19,043 nt of DNA from an uncultured Caryophanales bacterium (GCA_946403545.1 CAMJAG010000007.1:1-19043), one strand, 5' to 3'. Positions 1 to 6,961 are shown, counted from the first letter of the stretch. The notes: generated from the sequence alone by a model not told the origin. Translations and numbers: made by a program.

Positions 1-264
1 TAAAGAAGTCAAAGCGTTTTTATAAGCAGAATCAATTACAGGTTGAATTGATAAAGAAATAATAAAATTATTTACAAACTGATTTGTTAGTTTGAAATAT
101 CGCATTTTCTTTTTATAAAGATTTAGTTGAGGAGATGCGACAAAAGCAAAATAAATGAGTGCTAAACCAGCAGGAAAAGCGCCTAACATCAAATCGTTAG
201 TAGCAAGAAAAGTTACAATGTAAAATAGTCCAGAAACCATTACCGCCACCAAATAAATACTCAT
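1..264 (-). CDS. TadB/TadC-like pilus assembly membrane protein, 5' part only
   Basis: This is an open frame of 88 codons that starts with ATG at 264 and is still open at the window edge, so only the N-terminus is present. The ATG overlaps the TGA of the upstream ATPase gene (ATGA), and AGGAGGT lies six bases before it, so the start is well supported. The protein opens with two hydrophobic segments (about residues 2-20 and 27-47), followed by a basic stretch (LYKKKMRYFKL) and a cytosolic helix reading NFIISLSIQPVIDSAY. Two helices followed by a basic cytosolic helical region is the layout of the F-type platform proteins TadB/TadC, which sit beside CpaF/TadA ATPases in Tad pilus loci. The assignment rests mainly on position next to the ATPase and on this layout, because the conserved GspF-type domain lies mostly beyond the window. 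Confidence 0.6.
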   Translation of the reverse strand, partial: MSIYLVAVMVSGLFYIVTFLATNDLMLGAFPAGLALIYFAFVASPQLNLYKKKMRYFKLTNQFVNNFIISLSIQPVIDSAYKNALTSL

Positions 265-1307
265 GCATCTACCTCCTTTAAAAATGTATTTTCAAATTCT
301 CTTGAAGCTCCTCTTAAGTCTAAGAGCGATTTGATCTCGTTATTGAGTTTGAATATTTGGCCATTTTTATATATTGGATGCCAAATATTCTTACTTAAGT
401 AAGAAATTTCATCTATAAAACGCACTACTCTACCATTTTGATAATCTCTTTTTAGATAGATAAAGAATCTAAAATGATAAACAATGTCGTTATAAATATC
501 TTCGTGGTTAGACTTCTTATCTCCCATCATAACTAAGCGAGTCATTCTTTGAGGAATCGACTCAATATCTAAAGCATGAATTGTAGTTAGAATTGGATGT
601 CCTGTTAAAGCAGAATTTAAGACATCCAGCATTTCCTCTCCTCTAGCTTCTGCTACTATTAGCCAATCAGGGTTACTTCTTAAAGCATTTCTTACTAGTG
701 ATTGAACATTTGATTCTTTCTTCTCATCATTAGCGAGCCAAACATTCATATCTAGATTCGGATTAATATCCACATAATCAAGTTCACAAACGTTATCGAT
801 AATGATGACTCTTGTGTTTTTCTCCATTCTAGAAAGCAAGAATTTTTGGAATTCAGTCTTACCACTTCCAGTTAATCCACCAAGCACAATTGAGCAACGA
901 GATTTAATCAAAATATCAAGGAATTCCACTAAAACATGTGGCAAAAACCCACTATTTTCAGTAATTTTGAGTTTTGTAGATCCTATTCTAATAGAGAAAT
1001 TTATAACATCCTCATTGCTTCTTTTGGCAATACTTTGGTGAAGTGCGTTGATCCTGTATTTGCCAAAAGAAACGTCGAGTTGAGGAGATTGGAAAGAGAA
1101 TTGTTTTTCGCTAAGATTTGCTATTTGTCTAACAAAATCTTTAGCTATATCGAAACTGATTTTTATATCAGATTTTTGTCTTCCTGTTTCGTTATCTAAA
1201 TAAAAGATAGATTCACCATTATAAGAAATATCTGTAACATTAGGGTTTAATATGAGGGTTCTTAAAAATGAATTCTCTATGTAATCAATTAGTTTAACCG
1301 AGTTCAT
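261..1307 (-). CDS. cpaF: CpaF/TadA-family type II/IV secretion ATPase
   Basis: This is the cytosolic hexameric ATPase that powers assembly or retraction of Tad-type pili or a related export machine. All family motifs are visible in the 348 residues: Walker A GGLTGSGKT at 143-151, the aspartate-box segment IIIDNVCEL at 168-176, the Walker B region with WLIVAEARGEE at 215-225, and the histidine box TTIHA at 241-245. The N-terminal domain (1-120) is compact, and the protein is somewhat shorter than typical CpaF (about 400-450 residues), which usually carries an extra N-terminal extension. The ATG overlaps the end of the preceding gene by 14 bases, with GAGGT 11-12 bases upstream. Its stop overlaps the start of the following TadB/C-like gene. 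The overlaps on both sides indicate translational coupling in one operon. Family assignment is firm, but whether the machine makes a pilus, takes up DNA or secretes protein cannot be told. Confidence 0.93.
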   Translation of the reverse strand: MNSVKLIDYIENSFLRTLILNPNVTDISYNGESIFYLDNETGRQKSDIKISFDIAKDFVRQIANLSEKQFSFQSPQLDVSFGKYRINALHQSIAKRSNEDVINFSIRIGSTKLKITENSGFLPHVLVEFLDILIKSRCSIVLGGLTGSGKTEFQKFLLSRMEKNTRVIIIDNVCELDYVDINPNLDMNVWLANDEKKESNVQSLVRNALRSNPDWLIVAEARGEEMLDVLNSALTGHPILTTIHALDIESIPQRMTRLVMMGDKKSNHEDIYNDIVYHFRFFIYLKRDYQNGRVVRFIDEISYLSKNIWHPIYKNGQIFKLNNEIKSLLDLRGASREFENTFLKEVDA

Positions 1308-1683
1308 TAGTATTTTTTACCTCAAAACATATCTTTCTATGATAGTGATAATTGAACGATAGATTAGCGTTTACTTCCACCTCCACTGCATTGCAATATT
1401 GACCAATGCAATAAGAATGGTTTTCTTGCACATAGAAGTAATATTCTATCTCATAGTCGTTACAATATGGTTCAATTTTTCCTTGATAATATGTATTAAA
1501 TTTTTCTTCAACTTCAGAAGACTCAAAATATAAAGGATTGTCTCCATCAACATGAACCGCCTGTTCTACAATTGATACTGGAGTAAAGATAATTAGTCTA
1601 TTTAATCCAGTAACTTGGAAAGACAAATTAAAGAAACCAAAAGAAAGAATTAACAGACTCATTGCAACAAGACAAACTATCAT
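1294..1683 (-). CDS. single-pass membrane protein with Cys-containing ectodomain, pseudopilin-like
   Basis: The preferred start is the ATG at 1683. It overlaps the TGA of the upstream gene as ATGA and has GGAGG nine bases upstream. A longer frame begins at 1707 but would overlap the upstream gene more deeply and has no better ribosome site. The resulting 129 residues begin directly with a hydrophobic helix (about 1-24), then an ectodomain rich in Tyr, Asn and Glu with four cysteines in PYCND, SYCIGQYC and KICFE, which suggests disulfide bonds outside the cell. An N-terminal helix with a small extracellular domain, placed just before the ATPase, fits a TadE-like minor pilin or pseudopilin. No prepilin cleavage motif is clear, so this is inference from context. 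The last 14 bases overlap the ATPase gene. Confidence 0.7.
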   Translation of the reverse strand: MIVCLVAMSLLILSFGFFNLSFQVTGLNRLIIFTPVSIVEQAVHVDGDNPLYFESSEVEEKFNTYYQGKIEPYCNDYEIEYYFYVQENHSYCIGQYCNAVEVEVNANLSFNYHYHRKICFEVKNTNELG

Positions 1684-2696
1684 TCCACTACGCCTCCAGT
1701 GACACAATATTCACTGTCTTTACAGAGGCCAAAAAATCCTCTAGAATGACCGAACGATATTGGATAAATAACATCGAGTTTATCTGCTCCAAGATCCATC
1801 ATTACCATTTCAAAATTATATTCGTTAATGTAGTATTCAAAGTTATGTGGAAGCGCGAAAAACTCCGTCATTTCAAAACCTTTTCTATAAATATCACTAA
1901 CTTGCATAGTGTCTTTTTTTACATAGAACTCTTGTTTAATTCTTACTTCGATTGATTTTGATTGCTCATTATAGACTAAAGCGACAGGTATGTGTTTATA
2001 CCCATCAGAACTTTTTGTGTAATATGGGAAAAGGTTCTTCTTATCAAAGAATTTTATATATGCTTCTTTATAAGTAAATGGTTCTTTCTCGTATTCATAT
2101 TTGAAACTACAAATCGGGTAATGTAAGTATCTAGAATCTTTTCCATCAAATTCATCCACTAAACCTGAAAAATCATATGTTGAAACATAATACGTCGGAT
2201 ACCATAAAAAATAAGAAACAACTGGTTTTGATTGGTAAGTTTTATCATTTGTTGCAAATGGATTAAATGTTTCCGTATTGATTGGGAAAATATCTAAAGA
2301 AGCGGGGTCGTGAAACAATTTGTTTGTGTTTGCATCAATGACTGAGAAAACTATTTTATAACCTGAAGAATCTAAATATTTATACAATGGAACTTCAAAA
2401 TCAACAGAAAAGCCAAAATCACGTTCATGGATGTTATGCATTTTCGTTCCTCTATAGAAAAGTGTTCGATTATCCATTGTAGTGATTGTTAAGGTTTCGT
2501 ATACAGTTTTCTCTACTTCATAGTGGTAATGATACCAAATCGGAACCATAGTCTCTTTTCCTTTATCTTCAATATCAAAAGGCCCATAATGCAGAGACTC
2601 TTTTCTCCATTCATAAGGATCTTCCCCACTAGTAGGCGGAACAAGAATTATTGTGTGTAGCAATACAAAAAAGGTATTTTTAAATGACGGTATCAT
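1680..2696 (-). CDS. secreted protein of unknown family in the Tad-like operon
   Basis: I do not recognise this 338-residue protein. It begins with a signal-peptide-like segment (basic residue, then FFVLLHTIILV, then PPTSGED, about residues 1-25) and has no second membrane helix, so it is probably exported. The mature part is unusually rich in Tyr and Phe (for example PIWYHYHYEVEK and SYFLWYPTYYV) and looks beta-rich. Cysteines are few, and two of them lie close together near the C-terminus (GLCKDSEYC). The start ATG at 2696 has GGAGG six bases upstream and lies inside the 3' end of the preceding gene (17-base overlap). The stop forms ATGA with the next start. Encoded between a possible regulator and a pseudopilin-like protein, it may be a pilus-associated or surface component. 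That role is inferred from position only. Confidence 0.8.
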   Translation of the reverse strand: MIPSFKNTFFVLLHTIILVPPTSGEDPYEWRKESLHYGPFDIEDKGKETMVPIWYHYHYEVEKTVYETLTITTMDNRTLFYRGTKMHNIHERDFGFSVDFEVPLYKYLDSSGYKIVFSVIDANTNKLFHDPASLDIFPINTETFNPFATNDKTYQSKPVVSYFLWYPTYYVSTYDFSGLVDEFDGKDSRYLHYPICSFKYEYEKEPFTYKEAYIKFFDKKNLFPYYTKSSDGYKHIPVALVYNEQSKSIEVRIKQEFYVKKDTMQVSDIYRKGFEMTEFFALPHNFEYYINEYNFEMVMMDLGADKLDVIYPISFGHSRGFFGLCKDSEYCVTGGVVE

Positions 2697-2991
2697 AGAA
2701 TACCTCCAAGAAATGAGTCATGGATTTATACTTAAGTCTTTTATAGTAATTTAATGTATAACTACTCCTCCACCAGGAACGATATTTCTGATAAAAGAAC
2801 TCGTTATTAATAATTCTCCTTTCCTCACTATTCAAACTTTCATAAGCCTGTCTAATAGTAGATATCAATCTAATATGACTTATGGAATTCTTCTCTTTAG
2901 TTAAGTCAAGCGCTTTAAAATATAGAGAAGCTAATCCAGATATCTCCTTTTCTAATTTTTGAAATGAATTTTGTTTTGAAATGTTGCTCAT
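2680..2991 (-). CDS. small possibly regulatory protein, MG284/MPN403-like
   Basis: This is a 103-residue, basic, helix-rich protein with no membrane segment, and the first gene of the Tad-like operon. The N-terminal half (about 10-60) has amphipathic helices. The C-terminal half contains a Trp-Trp pair and the segment YTLNYYKRLKYKSMTHFLE (about 78-96), which resembles the helix-turn-helix-like end (S-x-x-YYRLKKKA pattern) of small Mollicutes MG284/MPN403-type and ArpU-like proteins. That resemblance is from memory and weak, so a DNA-binding role is only a suggestion. The ATG at 2991 has a modest AGG ribosome site five to six bases upstream. Its 3' end overlaps the following secreted-protein gene by 17 bases, so the two are probably coupled. 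Confidence 0.7.
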   Translation of the reverse strand: MSNISKQNSFQKLEKEISGLASLYFKALDLTKEKNSISHIRLISTIRQAYESLNSEERRIINNEFFYQKYRSWWRSSYTLNYYKRLKYKSMTHFLEVFYDTVI

Positions 2992-3016
2992 ACTAACCTA
3001 TACGGGCATATTTCAT

Positions 3017-3040
3017 ATTTGTTCCAAAATTTGTTTCAAA
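3017..3040. repeat. tandem 12-bp repeat, each unit TTTG-N3-CAAA
   Basis: Two adjacent 12-bp units, ATTTGTTCCAAA and ATTTGTTTCAAA, differ at one base. Each unit is itself a short inverted repeat (TTTG, three bases, CAAA). They lie in the presumed leader of the Tad-like operon, a plausible place for a repressor or a translational control site. Function is not known. Confidence 0.55.
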
Positions 3041-3059
3041 AAGATGAAAATTATATATT

Positions 3060-3078
3060 TTATTAACTTAGTTAATAA
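3060..3078. promoter_or_regulatory. 19-bp palindrome over the operon -10 region
   Basis: TTATTAACTTAGTTAATAA is a perfect inverted repeat with nine-base arms around one central base. It overlaps the candidate -10 (TATTAA on the minus strand, 3072-3077) of the Tad-like operon. The placement suits an operator, though in such AT-rich DNA some chance is involved. Confidence 0.4.
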
Positions 3079-3100
3079 TAATTTTTATAAAATTTGTAAA
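3072..3100 (-). promoter_or_regulatory. candidate promoter of the Tad-like operon
   Basis: On the minus strand TTTACA (3100-3095) is followed after 17 bases by TATTAA (3077-3072), an acceptable sigma-A-type promoter reading toward 2991. A second possible -10, TATAAT at 3055-3050, lacks a good -35. Its -35 block is an inverted copy of the one serving the divergent gene. Confidence 0.4.
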
Positions 3101-3196
3101 ACTTAATAGATTTATCTATAAATAGGACTTCCGTTACCCCTTAATTTGTTAGCCGACTCCAATATAAATAAATAAAACGTTATAAACATATAAAGT

Positions 3197-3224
3197 TTTA
3201 CAAATCAGAGAGAAACATTATAAT
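3197..3224 (+). promoter_or_regulatory. strong sigma-A-type promoter of the kinase-like gene
   Basis: TTTACA at 3197-3202, a 16-base spacer, and a perfect TATAAT at 3219-3224. Transcription would begin near 3231, leaving only about five bases before the ATG at 3236, so the message should be leaderless or nearly so. Confidence 0.75.
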
Positions 3225-3235
3225 AGTATTTAATT

Positions 3236-3778
3236 ATGATTGTTCTAAGTGGGGCTAGTGCATCAGGAAAAACAGAAGTCGCTAAAATGTTAGCTTCTAA
3301 GTATGGAATAACTAAGGTTATCACCACTACTACAAGACCATTGCGTGTTGGAGAAGTTAATGGTAGAGATTATTTCTTCGTGAGCAAAGATGAATTTGAA
3401 CAAATGATTCGTAATGATGAATTTGTGGAATTCACTATCTATAACGGAAACTATTATGGTTCCACTAAAGCACAAATTGGAGAAAATAAAGTTATTGTTA
3501 TTGATCCACAAGGACTTAAAGCTTATTCCCAATTAGGATGCCAAGGTATTGTCACATTCTTCCTTAATGCAGAAGAAGCTACTCGCTTATATAGAATGCT
3601 ATTAAGAGGAGATAAAGAAAGCGACGCAGTTAAAAGAATTCAAAACGATAAACATGTCTTCAATCCTACTAAACTAGCAAAGGTTGATTATAAGATAAAT
3701 TCTGAGACGCAAACTGTCGAAGAAGTTACAGATGAGATTTATGCTTTGTATAAAGCAAAAATAGAGAAAAATAAATAG
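3236..3778 (+). CDS. guanylate-kinase-like nucleotide kinase
   Basis: This is a 180-residue soluble P-loop kinase of the guanylate kinase family, which transfers phosphate from ATP to GMP. The sequence shows P-loop GASASGKT at 6-13, the nucleotide-binding segment TTTTRPLRVGE at 30-40 followed by DYFF at 45-48, GNYYGS at 71-76, DPQG near 90, and a lid region around 118-135 (RMLLRGDKESDAVKRI). These match the GMP-binding Arg, Glu and Tyr positions of guanylate kinases. The P-loop (GASASGKT, not the usual GPSGVGKST) and the short length make it divergent, so it may be a paralogue with a changed substrate. There is no ribosome site: the ATG follows the promoter -10 by only 11 bases, so translation is probably leaderless. 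It is monocistronic, with its stop codon inside the terminator stem, and is divergent from the Tad-like operon. Confidence 0.85.
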   Translation: MIVLSGASASGKTEVAKMLASKYGITKVITTTTRPLRVGEVNGRDYFFVSKDEFEQMIRNDEFVEFTIYNGNYYGSTKAQIGENKVIVIDPQGLKAYSQLGCQGIVTFFLNAEEATRLYRMLLRGDKESDAVKRIQNDKHVFNPTKLAKVDYKINSETQTVEEVTDEIYALYKAKIEKNK

Positions 3779-3793
3779 AGCTTAGCTCTATTT
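3773..3793. terminator. bidirectional terminator containing both stop codons
   Basis: AAATAGAGC, loop TTA, GCTCTATTT form a nine-base perfect stem followed by T-rich sequence on both strands (TTTATTTC to the right; ATTTTTCTC on the minus strand). The TAG of the kinase-like gene (3776-3778) sits in the left arm and the TAG of the convergent dehydrogenase gene (3790-3788) in the right arm. Confidence 0.85.
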
Positions 3794-4687
3794 TTTATTT
3801 CTTATGAAGGCATTCATTTCTTCCACTTGGGAAGGATGAATGTATTTTTCTTTCATAACATATTTCTTTGGAAGCCCTCTAATAGCCCAAGGCCCTCTAG
3901 GAATCATATAGTCTCCATTAGCCACTTTTTCAGAAATTAAGTAATTAGTAGGAGCCGCTCCTTCTTTAGAAGTGGAACAGAAAATCTTCATAAATCCCAC
4001 TGCTATCCATTTAAACCATTTAGGATAGTTTCTAATAATGTTGCTTTGAGCAATACCTGGTTCTGAAAGCAAATACTTTATGTAAGGATTCTCATTCTTT
4101 ATTGAATAATAGTAATAAAGATTATGAGCAGCATTTTTAGAGTTGTTATATTGGGTGAAATGGAATGCTTTTGCGTTTAGTAGGGATTTCTCCAATCCTT
4201 TATATTTAGATAATCTAGACGCTAAAGAACCATGGATAATAATTCTCTTTTCAGATTCAATATCTTTTAGTTTCTCATCTAAATGCATTAAAATGCACGC
4301 TAAACCAAAGGCGTTTGTGCCTGAAACAGTTGGAAGACCTTCTACATTAAGTTCTCCCTTTTTAGCGTTAAATAAACCCGCATTAAGCACTAATGCATAA
4401 AAATCACCGTGTTTTATGAATAAGTCATCAACAAATTGACGACAACTGGAAAACTTATCTTGAGAATAAAGAATTATATCTATATTAGAATTTGGGAATT
4501 CTTTTAATAAATCTTGTTTACATTTTCCTGCTCTTTGAGGGTTTCTACAAGCCAAAACAACACTTGCTCCTTTAAGTAAGCAAGTTTTAACAATAGCAAG
4601 ACCTAGACCACTATTAGCGCCAGTAACAACAACCTTTTTACCTTCTAAAGAAGATAAAGAGGCGATATATTTATCTACTTTACTCAT
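3788..4687 (-). CDS. short-chain dehydrogenase/reductase (SDR)
   Basis: This is a 299-residue cytosolic NAD(P)-dependent oxidoreductase of the classical/extended SDR type. Visible motifs are the cofactor-binding TGANSGLG at 22-29, the basic ACRNP after beta-2 (typical of NADP preference), LNAG at 101-104, Ser154 in HGSLAS, and the catalytic Tyr180-x-x-x-Lys184 (YNNSK). The usual PG motif follows in SEPG. The overall arrangement resembles the retinol dehydrogenase/protochlorophyllide reductase branch, but the substrate cannot be read from sequence. It is the last gene of the operon that begins with two CBS-domain membrane proteins. Its ATG overlaps the end of the preceding gene by eight bases (ATGAGTAA), so translation is probably coupled. 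Its stop lies inside the bidirectional terminator. Confidence 0.88.
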   Translation of the reverse strand: MSKVDKYIASLSSLEGKKVVVTGANSGLGLAIVKTCLLKGASVVLACRNPQRAGKCKQDLLKEFPNSNIDIILYSQDKFSSCRQFVDDLFIKHGDFYALVLNAGLFNAKKGELNVEGLPTVSGTNAFGLACILMHLDEKLKDIESEKRIIIHGSLASRLSKYKGLEKSLLNAKAFHFTQYNNSKNAAHNLYYYYSIKNENPYIKYLLSEPGIAQSNIIRNYPKWFKWIAVGFMKIFCSTSKEGAAPTNYLISEKVANGDYMIPRGPWAIRGLPKKYVMKEKYIHPSQVEEMNAFIRNKK

Positions 4688-5939
4688 CTTCTTGTTCTTC
4701 GAAGTTATTATCTATAACTTTAATTTTTTCTACGGTAAATTCATCCGCTGCTAGAACAATGATGTGATAATGGTCAAAATCAAACTCATCACCTTGTTTA
4801 GCAAATCTATCTAAGATTTCTTGGCAAAAACCACCTACTGTGGAATAGTCAGTATTGAATTCTCCTTCATAACCAATAAGTTCGAAGAAGTCATCAATAT
4901 TCATATTTCCATCAATAATATATTCACCATTTCCAATTTCGTTGTATTCTGGTTCGATTTCATCAGATTCGTCAAAGATATCACCAACAATTTCTTCTAA
5001 GATATCTTCCATGGTTAAAATACCTTCGGTACCACCATATTCATCTTTAACAATAGCGATATGAATCTTAGTTTGTTTAAATTCACTTAAAACATCAAGG
5101 ATTTGATGGTTTCTAGGGATTACCAATGGTTTATAGCATAAAGATAGGATATCGATATCTTTATTACCTTTAATAATCTCTTTTGCTAACGATTTAACTG
5201 GTAAAACACCAATAATATTATCAATAGTGTCTTCATATACTGGAATTCTAGAATATGTAAATAAATCAGTTTCTTTTAAAACTTCTTCAATATCGTCATT
5301 AACATCAATAGCAAAGACATCCACTCTCGGAGTCATAATTTCAAATGCTTGAATATCATTCAAATCAATAGTGTTTCTCACTAAGTCTGCTTCATTTTCT
5401 TCGAGCATTCCTTCTTCTTCAATAGTGTCCACCATTTCTGTTAACACTTCTTCATCAATCTTATCTTCTTGTTTACTTCTCTTTTTAAAGAGTTTTCCTA
5501 CTAACTTAAAGAATTTAGATATTGGCCAAACAATAATAAAGAATAAATATCTAACAAAGTTAACTGGATACGCTAAATGAATTGATAAGGAATATGAAAA
5601 CCTCTTAGCGAATGCTTTTGGTAAGAATTCACAGAAAATAATCAAGCAAACTGCAAGGATGATATCCACTATTGTAACTTGTGTTGGAGATAAACTTACA
5701 CAAAGAATTGTAACTACAGAAGTTAATAAAACATTAACTAAGTTATTTCCAAAAAGAATTGAAGAAACACAAGTTTCATAGTCTTTTGCAAGTTTAATTG
5801 CGATTTTAGCCTTTTTCTCACTCTTTCCTGTAACTCTAGATAATTTATCTATATCTGCAAGAGAATAGACTAAATCTGACATAGAGAAAAACATGGATAA
5901 AAGCGCACATAGGACAATCATTAACCAGAAATACCACAT
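4680..5939 (-). CDS. DUF21/CBS-pair/CorC membrane protein (CNNM/HlyC-CorC family)
   Basis: This 419-residue inner-membrane protein belongs to the CNNM/CorC family, which is linked to Mg2+ or other divalent-cation efflux. Domain order is complete: DUF21 membrane domain with three to four helices (about 1-150), a linker helix, a CBS pair (about 200-325, with IMTPRVDVFAID at 201-212, SRIPVYEDTIDNIIGVL near 230-246 and TEGILTMEDILEEIVGD ending near 320), and a C-terminal CorC/HlyC domain (about 335-415). In the membrane domain the common FFSxxE motif reads FFSMSD (Glu replaced by Asp), while the second motif keeps Glu (CEFLPK). It starts only two bases after the stop of a shorter paralogue (TAATTATG), strong evidence of one operon and coupled translation. 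The last eight bases overlap the SDR gene. The transported ion is not shown by the sequence. Confidence 0.9.
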   Translation of the reverse strand: MWYFWLMIVLCALLSMFFSMSDLVYSLADIDKLSRVTGKSEKKAKIAIKLAKDYETCVSSILFGNNLVNVLLTSVVTILCVSLSPTQVTIVDIILAVCLIIFCEFLPKAFAKRFSYSLSIHLAYPVNFVRYLFFIIVWPISKFFKLVGKLFKKRSKQEDKIDEEVLTEMVDTIEEEGMLEENEADLVRNTIDLNDIQAFEIMTPRVDVFAIDVNDDIEEVLKETDLFTYSRIPVYEDTIDNIIGVLPVKSLAKEIIKGNKDIDILSLCYKPLVIPRNHQILDVLSEFKQTKIHIAIVKDEYGGTEGILTMEDILEEIVGDIFDESDEIEPEYNEIGNGEYIIDGNMNIDDFFELIGYEGEFNTDYSTVGGFCQEILDRFAKQGDEFDFDHYHIIVLAADEFTVEKIKVIDNNFEEQEDE

Positions 5940-5941
5940 AA

Positions 5942-6961
5942 TTAGACACCAACCTTTCTATTATGTGGTTCACTGATGTCGCTAACGAGTTCTTCTAAAA
6001 CGTCATCCATAGTGACCATGCCTACGAGTTTCTTATTTTTATCTCTAACGAAAGCAATATGAGTTCTATGTTTCTTAAAACCATTAAATAAATCATCAAT
6101 CATAATAGTTGATGGAACAAAATATGGTTTTTGGATAATGCTTCTTATATCAAAATGAGGGTCTCTAATATATTCATCAATGTAATTTTTGATGACTAAA
6201 ACACCTACGATATTATCTAAGGAATGATCATAAATAGGTAATCTGGAATACTTTGTATTCAATAACACATTATTAACATATTGATAATTAAGATTCTTAA
6301 TATCAATAGCAAATATCTTACTCTTAGGAGTTAAAACTTCCTTAACATTAGTGTCCACAAAGTCTAAAGCAGAAGCAATAATTTCACCTTGTTCTTCTTC
6401 TAGCACACCTTCATCAGCGACTTTTTCAACGACATTTTCAAAGTCTTCTTCATCAAATTCCTCTTCTTTTTTAACTTTAAATATCTTTTCGATTGCGATA
6501 GTTAATAAATTAAATAAGAAAGAAATTGGCCAAAGAATGTAATAGAAAACACTAAGTGGCCACACTACGATTAAGCTAGTTGTGTCAGGAATTGATCTAG
6601 CAATAGTCTTTGGAAGAGCATCACCAAATATATAAATTAATAAAGTAACTGTAATAGACGCGATTAAAGAAATGGTTTCATCCGCCATTCCATATTGCAT
6701 AAAAAGATTTCTAAACGCTATTGTACAAACAGCGGAAGAAATAATAACAACGATATTCATACAGATTAATACGGTAGTAAGTACTCTATCGTATGGATCT
6801 GTTAGTTTTAATACTAGTTTTGCGGTCTTGCTACCGTCATCTGCTTTAATCTGCATTTTGAAACGGTTAACACACGCAAGAGCAGTCTCACATAATGAGA
6901 AGAAGTAATGTAAAACAATGCATAGTCCAATAATGATTATACAACTTAAGGGATCATCCAT
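5942..6961 (-). CDS. DUF21/CBS-pair membrane protein lacking the CorC domain
   Basis: This is a paralogue of the next gene, 339 residues from the ATG at 6961. A longer frame from a GTG at 7012 exists but would add a hydrophilic extension absent from the family, and a candidate -10 at 7003-7008 would place the transcript start inside it, so 6961 is preferred. An AAAGGAAG site lies about 14 bases upstream. Domains are DUF21 with four hydrophobic segments (about 5-150), then a CBS pair (about 190-330) ending in LVGMVTMDDVLEELVSDISEP. The protein stops there and lacks the usual 80-residue CorC/HlyC domain. Here the first motif is intact (FFSLCETAL) while the second reads GDALPK, the mirror of the substitution in its neighbour. 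Two adjacent complementary paralogues may form a heterodimer; this is inference. Confidence 0.85.
   Translation of the reverse strand: MDDPLSCIIIIGLCIVLHYFFSLCETALACVNRFKMQIKADDGSKTAKLVLKLTDPYDRVLTTVLICMNIVVIISSAVCTIAFRNLFMQYGMADETISLIASITVTLLIYIFGDALPKTIARSIPDTTSLIVVWPLSVFYYILWPISFLFNLLTIAIEKIFKVKKEEEFDEEDFENVVEKVADEGVLEEEQGEIIASALDFVDTNVKEVLTPKSKIFAIDIKNLNYQYVNNVLLNTKYSRLPIYDHSLDNIVGVLVIKNYIDEYIRDPHFDIRSIIQKPYFVPSTIMIDDLFNGFKKHRTHIAFVRDKNKKLVGMVTMDDVLEELVSDISEPHNRKVGV

Larger units (their letters stand above)
2992..3235. promoter_or_regulatory. divergent control region between the Tad-like operon and the kinase-like gene
   Basis: This 244-base AT-rich region serves two divergent transcription units. 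It contains an outward-facing promoter for each side, an inverted 13-bp block AAGTTTTACAAAT (plus strand at 3193-3205, minus strand at 3092-3104) that carries both -35 hexamers, a 19-bp palindrome, and a 12-bp tandem repeat. No open frame or RNA gene is evident in it. Confidence 0.6.

Noticed and set aside
1684..1707. Longer N-terminus for the pseudopilin-like protein, starting at 1707
   Set aside because: The ATG at 1683 overlaps the upstream TGA and has GGAGG at good spacing. The extension adds a hydrophilic stretch inside the upstream gene.
261..2696. TGA read as Trp (Mycoplasma code)
   Set aside because: TGA forms clean ATGA stop-start overlaps at 261-264 and 1680-1683, and the Trp residues seen are TGG, so the standard code applies.
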